A stretch of 64,000 bases of DNA from Mucor racemosus (GCA_027405735.1 JAPEHQ010000002.1:868001-932000), one strand, 5' to 3'. Positions 13,920 through 26,319 are shown, counted from the stretch's first letter. Numbers and translations: made by a program. Notes: a model not told the origin generated them from the sequence alone.

Positions 13920-13931
13920 CTGCTGTGTCAT
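7894..13931 (-). CDS. Chitin synthase with myosin motor domain (class V/CsmA type)
   Basis: Membrane enzyme polymerising UDP-GlcNAc into chitin. The motor domain is thought to tether or deliver it along actin to growing tips. Exons on the minus strand are 13931-13522, 13406-11507, 11443-8783 and 8730-7894, giving 1,935 residues, typical for the family. Order: polyglutamine N-terminus (residues ~3-40); myosin head with P-loop GESGSGKSE (138-146) and a LLDLPGW relay-type segment; a K(I)FLSNNAFRILED junction; membrane helix near 935; cytochrome b5-like part (VFDLTKFAPHHW); GT2 catalytic core with VDADTEVLPD (~1417), LGEDRYLTT (~1532) and QRRRW (~1570); a helix cluster; SFWHFDDFSWGNTR; and a DEK_C domain at the C-terminus (~1877-1932). 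The catalytic motifs look intact. The start ATG precedes the glutamine run. No better upstream start was seen, though a minor 5' exon cannot be excluded. Confidence 0.96.
13407..13521 (-). other. First intron of the chitin synthase gene, G-rich on the plus strand
   Basis: This 115-base intron is about twice the usual length here. It splits the codon just before the P-loop (AG|T Ser137). The plus strand holds AGGGGAGAGGGAGT followed by a long G run, then GT-rich sequence. The transcript is correspondingly C-rich and CA-rich. Confidence 0.85.
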
Positions 13932-16654
13932 TATTGGAATTTCATGTATTTTATATTACACTAACTATTGAAATAGATCAAAAGAATTGGAAAGAAAGAA
14001 AGAGGAAAAAAAAATAGAGATAGAGAGATGTTATTATGATTGTCCTCCTATTAAAGGTTGAATACCCCTTCACTTTTAAACGTACATGTATATACTCTGC
14101 TTTGCTCACTGAGCCCCTTTATCAAGGGCTACAGCGTTTATATATATATATAAAACACTACAAGATTTTCCAAATATCATGTACATCTATACATGATATG
14201 ATTTGATAATCATTATTCATAAACCTATATATACAAAGACATTGTAGTAAATTAAATTGAAATGTGCAAGATTACATTTATTAAATTTCAACCAGAATAC
14301 ACAAAAGAAAACGAAAAGAATGCTAAATATCGATTATTTATATTTTAACCGCTAGAAGATCTTCTATATTAGTTTTGTTAAGGGGGAATTCAGTATATAC
14401 ACAACTAGGTTTTACAGCTATATTTAATAGGATTTTACTTATCCTTCCGTACAAGAAACAAGATTATTATGAAAGATATCTCAAATGCTCATCTTTCAAT
14501 CCTCCTCCCCTCCCCACTCCCCTTGGACCTAACTCCTCTTATTTGTTTGTATGCATTTTATTTACAAAACTATAAATATTCATTGATCGCCTCTTCCCGC
14601 TGAAAACGATTTTCTCTATAATGCACTTTTTCTCTCTCTTTTTCTTTAAATATAAGAGTGAGTTTAGAGTAATCTGCATTTGTTTATATAATATAAATGC
14701 AAAGAATTGCTGATATATCAAGGCCTAAATCAAGGCAATGCCCAATGGTTTTCGTATCATACTCAACATGTATACATATATATATATATATATCTCGGTA
14801 AATATATGTTGAAATATGAAATATTATTAGCATTTTGCAGGAGGAAAATCTCGAAAAGCAGAATAATTGCTTTGAGGAGTTTAGTGATTAATCAATCCTT
14901 TATATCTGATATTGTCATACATATAAAACGCGGCACCACAGTTGCGGGGTATTCAACTAATTAAGGAAATCCTTTTCCATGGAATGAAACGTTGGACAAT
15001 ATTACATGTGCTACCACGCTATGTGTGCTATCATCTACTGGGGGTGATTATGTGTATTACATGCTTGGGTTGTTTCATTGGGAGCCAGTAAAACAAAACA
15101 GTTGCTTCCATGGGTAATCAATTTAGTGACACCAAATTACATCTTCTTTTTTCCTCAATAAATTCTAGTTCTAGCCATTATCTATCTTTTTGGCAAAATA
15201 AACTATATATAAGCTAATGTCTTTGTTTGTTATAATAGCAAATAGGCTTTTTTATTGCTTGTTTACGCATAAATTGAGAACAATCAGTAATTTAGCATAA
15301 AGCGGTATTTTAAAAAAGGAACGTTTTTCTTTCTCAAAATCCTGAAAAATCCTCAATATCCTTGATTTGTTGAATTTATCGCAAACTTTGAGTGAGCAGC
15401 TGCCCTAGCAAAAAACCATACAAATGTAATTGTTTATTTATAATTTGTTTTAACAAGTCTGAAGTGGTTACCTTGCGAAATAGTCTCTGTACATTCAAAG
15501 ATTTAAAAATAAGTTTTTTGAAGAGAATGTATAATTTTTGATAGTTTCTGCAAATCAAACCACAATGAATAATGTAGAATTTTTTTATCTATTGACTGAA
15601 TATATATTCGTCAAAATACTCCACTTTTTCAAAGAGAAATTCAAAATTGTATGTTTTCAAAGTCTGAAGACGACCAATCAGAAGCAAATTTCTTGCTAAA
15701 TTGGCTGATTTACATGACTTTTGAGATCTATATGAAAACTCAACATCATTTACGAAGCAAGATGTTATCGGTAGATATGAATCTGCACTACATATGAGAA
15801 GCTATTAATAGTGTAATATTAAAGATGATGCAGCATAGGCGGCATATAAAGTTTATAGTTCACTGATGCAACTCTTTAAACGATTTATTCTTAATACTAA
15901 ATGACCCACGGAACACTGAAAATGTAATAAAATGAAACTTTAGTACGCTTAAATTAATTAAACATTTTTTATTTATACTGAAATCAAATAAATAGAGAAT
16001 CAGGGACATCGATGATAGCGTGGAAGCATAACTTTTTCGAGACAGTTAAACAATAGAAGCTGCTATCTTTCATCCGTATTTGGCTTTGGTATTGAGATGT
16101 TTCAAAATGATGTATGTATTTTGATTGCAAACGTACTTTGGATATGAGTTTCTTTGTAAAACACTCCAGCTTTTTCTCCTAATAAAGTGATATTCACCCA
16201 GTTACAATCATCTCCGAAATCAGCTAATGCAACTGTAATTGCGATTCATTCCCAGATAGAACATGTTTCGTTGTGTGATGTACAATCAGCAGTTTTATTA
16301 ATGTAATTTGCAAAAAAAAAAAAAAAAAAACAAAAGAAAAGAAAGTTTGTAAGCAAAACAGCCAGGTAGTGGTGAAACCTTCTGTTAATGTATAATCAGT
16401 GATTTAAGAGGGTTTGTAAAAGGGTCCTTAAATACCTTGATTGGGTGATCTACAACCCACGCATTCACACGCTCGTTGAATTTTAATGAGATGTCTATTC
16501 CCAGACAAAAAAGAAGAAGCTCAACCACTGTACAACAGTATGACAAGTAACTCCTAGGTAGGTATTATTATATAAAGTGTTTCTGAGCATCTTGTATTCC
16601 TTGTTTTCCTTTTTCTTTTTCCTTTTCTCGAGCAATTAATATATAACATTCAAC
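13932..16654. other. Divergent intergenic region, chitin synthase / RhoGEF
   Basis: About 2.7 kb without a convincing gene between two divergently transcribed genes that both act in polarised growth. It holds a TA microsatellite (about 14141-14153) at a position that could serve the chitin synthase as a TATA element, a second TA run near 14771-14791, and an A-tract near 16312-16330. The open frames of 60-85 codons are AT-rich and have no recognisable domain. Confidence 0.5.
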
Positions 16655-18391
16655 ATGATAGATTTCACCAAAGAAGCAAGCCAGTCTTTGATCTCAACAA
16701 CCAGCAGTAACATATCAAGTTCAATAATAAATACCAGTAGTAGAACCAGTACTTTCTCTTCAAGTTCGAGCGAATCAGAACCATTTAATCTAAAATTTAT
16801 AACTGAAGATCAGAAAGATTTCAGCAAATTAATGGAAGATTTGTCAATAATCGATAACGTGTACGATGCATTTGATTACGATATTGAATCTTCAAGTTCA
16901 TATGGTAAAACATATACGAAATTATGCACAAAACAATTACTGATTTCTTGATAGACAAGCAGCTATTGGACATTGCCCGTCAAGTGCAGTTAAAACGACA
17001 AGTTTTGAATCAATTATCACAATCAGAAACAGAATATCTTGATGATTTGCTCACATTTCATGAAATATACACACTTAAAATACAGCCTTGGCTACATAAT
17101 TCAACGGATAAAGATATAATTGGCAAATTTTTATCGACACCGTACAAAGACCAATTGAATAGCATGTTCCAGAATGTTCAAACAATAGCAAATACACACA
17201 AATTATTCCTTACAGAGTTAAAAGAAAGGTGAGTAACTCGGTGTTACGGATAAAAAGACCCTGTATTTATCAAGCTTCTTAATATAGAATACAACTTTGG
17301 GGACCAACACAACTTGTTTCTGATGTTTTCAGTAATCTTGTACGTTGTTTATATAAACATTATGTAGTACACAATTCTTAAACTGACCATTTTATAGTAT
17401 TCTCATCTGAATGCTTACGAACCATTTATGCAACAGCACGCTGATTATGTCATGGCCTTAGATACCCTATATCATTTACCTTCTTTTGTAAAGCTTATTC
17501 AGGTATGTTTACGTGAAATAGATTTCTAGTAATTGTTAATTAAATCCTTATATAAAGTCTATGACAGAGAAAAATGCAACATTAAAAGTACAAGACGTTG
17601 CTTATTGTCTCCATTTGCCATTACACCGATTATCTGTTTATAATAAAGCATTGGGTCAACTAAAGCATTACAGTGATCCTGCATATCCTGATTATACAAT
17701 TTTATACAGTGTATTAAAACAGTTTCGAGCTCTAGAGAGTAAATGGACAGAAAGGTTTGTAGTGCATAATCATACTATTTTGCTTTGACTTAAATATCAT
17801 AATAATAGAGTTCAAGATTGCCAATCTCATTTAATGGTATTAGAAGCATCTAGAGCTATTGAGGGTTGTCCTATTCAAGTAACACATCAACGTCGATTAC
17901 TTTTATTTGCACATTTAATCAAAGTGGATTTAGATGATATCACACTAACATCAGATACTCGCATGTACTTTTTATACAATGATTCACTAATTTACTGCAA
18001 AAAATTAAAAGAAAACAAAAAGAATTCATCAGAGAAAAAATTAACGTACAAAGGCACACTTAATCTTCGAGGAGCAGATATTCGACAATTAGCTCCATCT
18101 TTTTGTGCAAAAATGTGTGAAGTAAAGAAACCATTATTTCGCATAGGAAAGAAGTCCTCTGACACAACTTCATTGCCTGGAGCAGAAGCATTTGGATTTG
18201 AATTAGTAACATCTGAAATTAATCTAGATGCAATGTCTCCATTGCATCAAAATTATCAATCTGCCATGGCTGGTGCTGGTGCTCCAATCCGTAGAAGACA
18301 TGTTATGAGGACTAAATCACATCAAGAATTAAAAACTTGGTTTACTGCTATTCGAAAAGCTATTGCAATAGCCAATGTTCAAGAACAATAA
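16655..18391 (+). CDS. RhoGEF (DH-PH) protein
   Basis: Predicted guanine-nucleotide exchange factor for a Rho-family GTPase, acting at the membrane in polarity and wall growth. Exons are 16655-16904, 16955-17228, 17288-17339, 17398-17502, 17558-17754 and 17809-18391, encoding 486 residues. The N-terminal ~80 residues are Ser/Thr-rich and low complexity. The DH domain starts near residue 99 (LNQLSQSETEYLDDLLTFHE, conserved region 1) and runs to about 290 through SVYNKALGQL. The PH domain is C-terminal: RRLLLFAHLIKV, MYFLYNDSLIYCKK, then a loop enlarged to about 100 residues before the final helix (HQELKTWFTAIRKAI). It is a compact DH-PH protein without the CNH or BAR domains of larger fungal Rho1/Cdc42 GEFs, so the GTPase partner is unknown. 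The 50-base first intron is needed to avoid a stop at 16949. Confidence 0.88.
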
Positions 18392-18436
18392 ATAAATAAA
18401 TAAAAGCTTATTTAATCAAAAAAAACAACTGTGGGT
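18392..18436. terminator. Shared 45-base convergent gap with poly(A) signals
   Basis: Only 45 bases separate the RhoGEF stop (18391) from the SART1 stop (18437). The gap contains three overlapping AATAAA units (18391-18404) for the plus-strand gene. The minus-strand gene must be cleaved inside or beyond the RhoGEF end, so the 3' UTRs almost certainly overlap. Confidence 0.65.
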
Positions 18437-20635
18437 CTATTTTTTATTAGACTTTGATGATTTCGCTAATGGAGTAGAAGTAGGTACAACACCTCTATTA
18501 CCAACACTTAAAACAACATGTGCATTACCAGTTCTTTGTTGTCTTTCCAATAATGCGCCAGCTAAATTATGAGGTGTATCTGTACTACTCATCATATTAA
18601 GCTTACGTTCTTCTTCAATCTTCTGCATTCTCTTTTCAGTTTTGGTTTTACCAGAAGTTTTACCATGGAATTTATGAGACATGTATCTAAATGCTTCTGC
18701 TGTCTTCATAACACGACCAGTATCATCAGTATATTCCAAATTAACTTCAGGTTTGTAGTTTTGCATGGCCAATTCATATTCTCGCATTCTTTGAGCTTCA
18801 TCTCTCTCACGCTCTCTTTCTCTTTCTCTTTCCATTTCTCGTTGACGATCACTGTTATTATCTCTACCTCCTCTTCTGTCACTACCTTTACGGCGTTCTT
18901 TCTCTCGTTTTTCTTCCAATTCTCTGAGACGTTCTTTCTTTCGTTGTTCATTTTGCCATCTAATTTGTTCTGCTGCAATTTTATCACGCTTTAGTTGTTC
19001 TTCAGTTGGCTTGGCAATAACACCTAAAATGGTTTTATTAGACAATATTTCTTGTAAATGTAGTTTATATAATCACCTTTTTGATTGAGCAAGTTTAATG
19101 TTGCAGCAAGACCACGACTTACAAGAGGCTCTTCAACAATAACTTCTTCTTTGATTTCCTCCTTGACTTCTTCTGATTGAGGTGCATCCTCCTCCATGGT
19201 TGTATCCTCATCTTCTACTTCTTCCATCTTGACATCTTTACTAGGAGTATCATCAACTTCATGAACAACATATTCAGCATCCGGATCTGCTTTAACATGA
19301 ATTTCATGGTGTTGATGTGGTTTAGGTGCTGGTTCTCTAGGTTCAAATGTAGGTATATTGTTCCCTAAAGCATTGACAAATTCAGTTGCCTCGGATAATA
19401 CTAAACCGCCTTCATCATTATCTTCTTCTTTCATTTGATCGTTTTGCTCTTCTCTAATCTGTCTAGCGATTTCTTCGGGCGTCATTTTCTTTAAAAGTTT
19501 ATTCTTTTGTTTATTAGCAACTCTTCTGGCTCTTGCAAGAGATTCTTGGAGATCATCATCATCAACAAAATTAGCATCTGGGTCTAATGTGCGAGATCTA
19601 GGCTGAGCAGCTGGTTCTTGTGTTGAACTTGTTGATATATTAAGATCATCTTCTTCCTTGTTCTTTCTTCTCATCTTCTTTTTCTTTTTTGATTTGGGTT
19701 TCTTAAATGTAGCATCTGCTTCTTCTTGGGTATAGTAATCTTTAATTTCCTGCATCTTTTCATACGATAAAGTTTGCTCCTTTAGTTTTTGAGCAACTGA
19801 TTTTTCATCTACTGCTTCTACAACTTGCTTTACAGTACCCGATTTACCAATAACAAAGCCTCCTTCTTCATCCTCGTCTTCATATTGAGGTAAAATACTG
19901 GATTTTTTACCATTAAATTGATCATCATCATAAGGATTATATCCTGGTTTTTGCTTTTTAGCTTCGAGATTTTTCTTTAAACGTTCGCGATCTTCCAAAT
20001 TAACATTAGTGAGTTCGTCAGCATCTTCATCGTCTTCACCAAGAATATTACGATCTTTTAATGTTAAAATAGTTTCGCCACCTTCCTCAAATTCAGACAT
20101 GGCATGGCTAACTTTAAGACCTGCGAGGTGTGCTGCGTCGTAAGATTGATATGAATTATCCATTTCTTCTAATTCTCGGGCTCTGCGAGCTGCTAAATCT
20201 TTCTCTCGTTTTCTGCTCTTTTTAATCCAATTTAATGCGCTATCACCATCTCCTTCTTCATCACTCGCTTCACCAAGACCTTTGCCTTGTAATTTAGCAT
20301 AATTTCTTTTACGATTTTTAGACCTATTTTGAAGAAAGAGCAATTAAATTAAATGGATTTATGCATCAAATAATCAGATAACCTTACTTTTCAATGTTCT
20401 TTCTAATCTCTTCTTCTTTGGCAAGTCTCTCTTTCTCTTGTTTAATATTTTGAAAGTTATCGTAAGCATCTCTATCAGGGTCTACAACTTGATCTTCAGC
20501 ATCTCCTTCGATAGCTAATGGAGGGAGCCCTAACTTCTCACGAAGTGCACTAGAGAATATATGTTAGATTTTAGGCAAAACGGTTTAAAAATGATAAACT
20601 TACTTTGTTTCTTCAATTGAAATAGATTCAGCCAT
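18437..20635 (-). CDS. SART1: U4/U6.U5 tri-snRNP-associated protein SART1/Snu66
   Basis: Nuclear splicing factor (Snu66 in yeast) needed to assemble the tri-snRNP. Exons on the minus strand are 20635-20604, 20549-20388, 20323-19077 and 19023-18437, giving 675 residues in frame. Features visible: N-terminal MAESISIEET; an ALREKLGLPPL segment shared by SART1 orthologues (HIND-type ubiquitin-like-binding motif); charged, mostly coiled and disordered middle (many DED, KKK and EEE runs); AAHLAGLKVSHAMSEFEEG; and the conserved C-terminus with YTDDTGR, EAFRYMSHKFHGK and MSSTDTPHNLAGALLE. Length is between yeast Snu66 and human SART1. Exon 1 codes only the first 10 residues and part of the eleventh. 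It is convergent with the RhoGEF gene. Confidence 0.95.
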
Positions 20636-21119
20636 AATCCAAACAATTTATAAGAGAGTTGAATGAAAATGCGCGTGAAGCGTCTTGGCTAAATTGAGAG
20701 TTATTAGGGGCTTGTAGTAACCCGAATATTATATACTTGGCCGTGACATCTTATCCTCCATTTGGTCGCATAAATCCAATATCATCGTGTGTTGGTTGGT
20801 TGGTTGGTTGGTTGATTTCAATTAAATCGAATCATTTGAACTATCCAGAAAGACTACATCATTGTCACAGCATATAGAGTGCCAACTTAAGTTGCCATTC
20901 TATTACCTCACAATCAAATAATGCTCAAATTTCATACAAAACGAATCAGTTTTTTTTTTCTCCTTCACAAGAAAAAGCTATTTTAAAGAGTTTTCGCACG
21001 ATCATTTGTATCAATTTTTTGAATTAAAAACTGTCTTATTTGACATACTTATTTGACATACTTATATTTACTTTTTTTAGTGCTATCATTATTGCCTGAA
21101 TGGTAGTTTTATAACAATT
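20636..21119. other. SART1 upstream region
   Basis: AT-rich flank upstream of the SART1 start. It includes a short GGTT tandem (about 20793-20815, five to six units) and oligo-T tracts. No gene seen. It should contain the SART1 promoter. Confidence 0.4.
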
Positions 21120-21725
21120 TATTTGAGCTTTTGAAGGCATTATTTGGCTGGGGAAAATATTTTTAAATGCCGATGTCATTTTTAATTCAGTTTTGTTCAA
21201 AATGACATTTTTTTTCAAAAAAATTCTTTTTACCTTATTTTTCTCAATAAGTTATTAAACAAAAATGCAAAGTAAATTAGTTGTTATATGTAGAGCTCGT
21301 GTTGGCGCATCGAATGGTACTATTTATTTGAATATTTTCTACCAAAATATTTGAGAAATTTCGGTTTGTAGAAATTTCGGTTTTTTGAGAAAAAGTCCAT
21401 TTTCGGAATATGTAGTATCCAAATAAATGTCAGTATATGTTTTTTGGAAGAAATTGGGTTGTTTTTGACTTACGAAAGCTATAGTAAAAAAAATTATTTT
21501 AGGGTAAAAAAAAAGATTTAGCGATTTGAAGCGATCTTCCCTTGTATCTGTAAGGGTTTCAAGGCCATTCTTTATGAGATTTTTTATAACCTCAAAAATT
21601 TAAGAAAAAAATATAGAAAGCATTCACATATTATAAGAGACTGGATTGACTAATTCTGCACTTCCAAAAGTGACTAAAAGGCACAAAACAATTCTTTAAG
21701 GTTACTACTTTTGGACAATTTAGCA
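21120..21725 (+). repeat. R2 repeat family, copy a
   Basis: About 600 bases matching 38800-39415 in the same orientation. Common blocks are GTTGTTTTTGACTTA followed by GAAAGCTATA, TTTTGTTCAAA, and GGTTTCAAGGCC-like sequence. The copies are clearly diverged (roughly 70-75 % by eye) and have no shared long open frame, so this is an old dispersed repeat of unknown class. Confidence 0.6.
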
Positions 21726-22689
21726 GATAAATATAGCAAATACTACATGTATAATGTTCAGAGACAGATGAATATAGTACTACGTAATGTTTGATTGATT
21801 ATAAAAAAGCAACTTATATAAAAATTTTCACTGCCCCTTCGTTAGAAATGAGGTTCTTTTGTTATGAGTCATCACGACCCAAGTCAAAATGGTATTTTTT
21901 TCACGCTTGAATCAAACTATTATGGACCTCCCATTTGAAATTCTTCATTGAAACATCTCTTATCTAACATACAAAGAGAATCAACAAACCTCATTAGTTT
22001 GTCATTGGTAAGAAACGAGCTTGCAAAATCAACTAATTCATTTCCCTTCTCGAATCATATAATATCCATATATCATCAATCACTGATAGTATTGTACAAG
22101 CAATGGACGATTGTGATATATACTTAATTTAAACACATCTCTCTTTAATTATGTTGACGATAATAATATTAATGTTGATCTGGAGAAACAAATCGATGTT
22201 TTGATGAACTTAGAACAATATCAAGTACTTAAATCATTATCAATCGAAATGCACATTTGCTGGGGGTTTCTGTCTGTATATTCTACCAGGTTTTTCAAAT
22301 CCTAGGCATTTTGAAATTGATATATACTGCAGGTATTTTTGATGTATTTTTTAAATATGTTTTTGCTAGATCTTAAATAGCTGGAGTTACTGAAATTAGT
22401 AGATTTCACCCTTGGGCTAAGCCCTCCTGTACTCAAGAGTATACTTTTGTCACTATATTTGCTTCTTTTAAGACTTTTTAATAATAAAAAATTGTTTTTT
22501 TGTTGTTTTTTTATTATAGAAGCTAAAGAACTACACTCTATAACCATTAATTGATTTCTTTTTAATTAATTAGTTGATTAAGTTACTTAATAAATAAATA
22601 AAATAATATATTCATTTTACAAAATTTCATCTCGTTTAATAAAAGTAACATTCTAAAAGACAAACTTTATTAACTTGCTCTGAAAAGCT
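21726..22689. other. AT-rich intergenic, no gene seen
   Basis: Roughly 1 kb without a recognisable gene or repeat within this window. The only open frame (22302-22547 minus) is low complexity with no family resemblance. Confidence 0.4.
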
Positions 22690-24360
22690 CGGAAAGCATT
22701 ACACTACATGAGTTAAAATGGATTTTGTATTTTTTTTTTTTTTTTTTTGTTGGTATCTGGTCGAGCAAAATTTTAAATTTCAAAAGATTGAATTTTTATA
22801 GTTTCCAATCTTCAAAATTGGAGCCTGCCCTCTTTTCTACAACTAGCCTCATACAAAGCACTTTTTAGAATATACCTTAGATACTGATAAACAGATATAC
22901 ATTTGCCGTATTATGATACCTGTTCCTAAGTTTATTTTATATTTCAGTAAAAACTCAAAAACAGGTGAAATTCACTGCTATTTAACTTGAAAACTGGGTC
23001 TCACTTTCATCCCTGCTCTACTTTTTCTTTCCACTAAACAACACCAAGAAACAATTATATGAAAATTTACCTGAGATGTGTACCTTTAATCTAAAAAAGA
23101 GTATACAAAAATATCCTATTGTTTGCTGTTGATATTGATTTTTCAGTGCTAATGTTTCAGATGTTTACTGCTTATTCACTGTTAAAATCAAAAACTTCGA
23201 GCCTTTATATCTATGCAAAAAATTAAGTTATTCAAACAATTTTTTATAATAAAACTTACTTATTTTAAAGCGCTCTATAACATATTTAAGTATGAAAAAA
23301 TTCTGCGCACTTTTTTTTTCATTTCATTTTTTTTGACATTTTTGAAGTGTATTTCAAAACATTTGTTAAATTGAGCGGCATTTTGTTTACATTTACGTCA
23401 TTCAGCTTGTTGTGCTCTCTTGAACCCAATTTAGTTTTTTCCAAAATATTGATTTTTCGTGGAGATATCCTCAAAAATGTGTGCAAAGAGATATCTTCGT
23501 TTCTAGCCTCCATTTTCCCCTTGTATACCCTCATTCCAAATTCTGAATTTGAAAAAAAAATTGACAAAAATCTTGTTTTCTCTACGGAAAATGCAGCTAA
23601 AAGGTTCAACAATAGCTCGATCGATAGATAATTTTGGTGCTCATCATTATCATAAATTATGTTTAAAACATATTTATAAAAAGTGATGCGTATCTTTAGA
23701 AAACCTTCAAAATTTCAATGGCATTTTTTGAAAAATTTAATGTGAAGCATTTGTTTGAATTTTGTTTAGCTAGATGCAGAATTTAAAGTTGTACAAAAAA
23801 CATTTAATAAGCTTTTTCAACTTACTTTGCAGTTCAGAAGCCATTAAGCAATTTTGTTTTTTTTGATCATTTTCTGGTCGATTTGTCCGATCGATTTTGA
23901 AGCCCAGTTATCAAAGCGTTAGGCTGTAATATAACCTATTATTTTAATTATCTCGACCAAAAATTAATGTTTTTCGCTAAAACAAAAAATGCAAAGTAGC
24001 TTAGAGCCGGGTCTACCTTGCCGATATAAAAAATTAAAGTATTAATTTATGTGCTCATTTTTTAATAATCAATTTTAGGTAAACCTTGGTCAATTTTGGT
24101 CGATATTTGGCCAGTGCACTAATACTCTAGAATTAATATTTCTATTTTCCAAGAAATATTAATGGCCTATAAAGTGAAGATACATCTTCTTTGAAAACTT
24201 TACATGATTCAACTAAATACTAAGCGAAAATATTTGAAAACCATTTAAGCCCCATCTGAAACATACTTTTCGACAGCCGTAAAAACCGACAATAAAAACC
24301 TTATCTCGATGAATTTCAATCCTATTAACTTTCAACTTTACACGAGGGTAGGTACGCAAC
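22690..24360 (+). repeat. R1 repeat family, copy c (longest)
   Basis: Most complete R1 copy. The left part (about 22690-22980) is shared with the 46.9 kb copy (CAAAATTGGAG then TGCCCTCTTTT). The middle is shared with all copies. The right part (24000-24350) is shared with copy b. The conserved open-frame pair is 23319-23612 (-) and 23347-23631 (+). No transposase motif was recognised, so it may be a non-autonomous element. Confidence 0.7.
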
Positions 24361-24461
24361 ACCTTGGACGCAATGATCTGAGAGGGCAACTTCTACAATC
24401 TACTGGGTGTCCAGAAAATTAATGCTAAAGCGCACCTATACTTTGCTGTGTCCTTTTAATG

Positions 24462-24790
24462 AAAACAATTAAAAATGTAATCTTTATAAATAATAATCCA
24501 GATAAGCTGCCACTGTACATGAGTATACAGTAGGTATTAATAAGTTACTACAAGCATTTCACATATCAGCTTGCATAAGTCATTGTGAATTCGGTAAATT
24601 TGAACAAAAAGTTGATTACCTGCTGTTCACACCCACTAAAGTCAATAAGCTCACCAGTTCTCGCCAAATATGGATCTAAATAAGCTCTCGCTGTAACACT
24701 AAGTACGTCTAGTACTAATCTACAGAATTGTAAAACGTTCAGCCTCCCCGAGTTGCTGTGGAAATGGAGAAATCAAAACTCGTTGTAATG
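24462..24790 (+). repeat. Repeat D, copy 1
   Basis: About 320 bases closely similar to 62062-62375 in the same orientation (AATCTTTATAAATAATAATC, GCATTTCACATATCAGCTTG and AATTCGGTAAATTTGAACAA blocks). It shares part of a 74-codon open frame with the other copy, but has small indels that break it. Class unknown. Confidence 0.6.
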
Positions 24791-25092
24791 ATTCATATTA
24801 CATGGTGTTTCAACAATAATTGCATGAATTAGTTTCAGTTGTATAATTCATATAAATGTGTAAATGTTAAATCAGATATTGAACATTAGTAAAAATATCT
24901 GTTCTCTTCCTTAATAATAATTTAATCAAATAAATTTATTAAATACAATCATGACCGATCTATTACTTAATACTACTTGTCACATATTAATCACACTTAA
25001 GATAAGACATAGTAAGTATGGATCAAAGTAATAGTCAACTAAAATTAGTAACACCAACAACGTCCACCTTGATCTATCAGAATTAGGGATTA

Positions 25093-26319
25093 CCAAATTT
25101 GTCGTATATTTTCAGGTTTGATAAATAATGCTTAAAAAAGAATACAATTAAAAGAGAATGAGTAATGAATCAGTTCTTCAACTGTATAATAAAAATAAGA
25201 TATTGTTTATTTAGATATAAAAGTATGGCCTTTTATTTTTATTTAAGGCACTATTGAACCAGTAGATCTGTTTGATAGTAATCTATGGATTGAAATAGAT
25301 CAATCATAATTTAACCGTTCTTGCAGAGCTTGTGAGTTGCTTTGTTTCAATGATGTGCTAAATGTGATTGGATGTGGATTTGATAGCTACTTAATTGATT
25401 AACAGCTGGGATAAAATGATATTGTGTCATAATTGAGGACCAAGAGTTTTTGGTAACTACTGGATTAAACTTAGTACGCTAGGAGTTTCTTATATCCGAT
25501 ATCAAGACTTTGCACTTCAATACATGTCGTAGTCAATAGGTTGTAAGATGTATTGATACTGTAGAAGATGATAACTTATTATGGTGCTTGATGGCATACA
25601 GGATAGTATATGATTCGTATTTTTGCCAATGGTAATTCTTCTAAAAAAAGCCGAACAATCTCCGGAAGCGGCCATTTAATGATATTTCCAAGCTTTAAAT
25701 TTTTAGAAAACATTACCGGACAGCCCGGACGCGGTTGTTTAAATATTCCAAGCAGATATAAGATGCAGGTATCGAAATTTCATACAAAATGTTGTATTCC
25801 ACCTACTAGTATCATACATTATCACCTTCTACAGTATCAATACATCTTACAATCTATTGACTACGACATGTATTGAAGTGCAAGTCTTGATATCGGATAT
25901 AAGAAACTCCTAGCGTACTAAGTTTAATCCAGTAATTACCAAAAACGCTTGGACCTCAATTATGACACCACATTATCTCATCCCAGCAGTTAACCAATCA
26001 AGTAGTTATCAAATCAACATCCAAGCATATTTAGCGCAGCATTGAAACAACACAACTCACAAGCTCTGCAAGAACGGTTAAATTATGATTGATCCATTTC
26101 AATCCATAGATTACTATCAAACAGATCCAATGGTTCAATAGTGCCTTAAATTACATCTCAGGATCTCAATGTCAAATCAATATAAAAGGCCATACTTTTA
26201 CATCTAAATAAACGATATCTTATTTTTATTATACAGTTGAAGAACTGATTAATTACTCATTCTTTTATAATTGTATTCTTTTTTAAGCACTATTTATCAA
26301 TCCTGAAAATATACGACAC
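25093..26319. mobile_element. Hairpin (foldback) element with ~500-base inverted arms
   Basis: The left arm (25093-25585) and right arm (25818-26319) are imperfect inverted repeats. They open with TCGTATATTTTCAGG and close with GATACTGTAGAAGATGATAA on the left and their complements on the right. The ~230-base core (25586-25817) is visibly less AT-rich (CCGGAAGCGGCC, ACCGGACAGCCCGGACGCGG) than the arms. Indels in the left arm show decay. A third, solo arm lies at 5236-5690, so the family is dispersed. No transposase is coded. A foldback or long-TIR non-autonomous DNA transposon is the best reading. Confidence 0.7.

Noticed and set aside
13778..14017. Ala/Val-rich plus-strand frame
   Set aside because: Antisense reading of the polyglutamine tract of the chitin synthase.
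18569..18994. 141-codon plus-strand frame over SART1
   Set aside because: Antisense shadow of the charged SART1 C-terminus; low-complexity Ser/Phe content and no domain.
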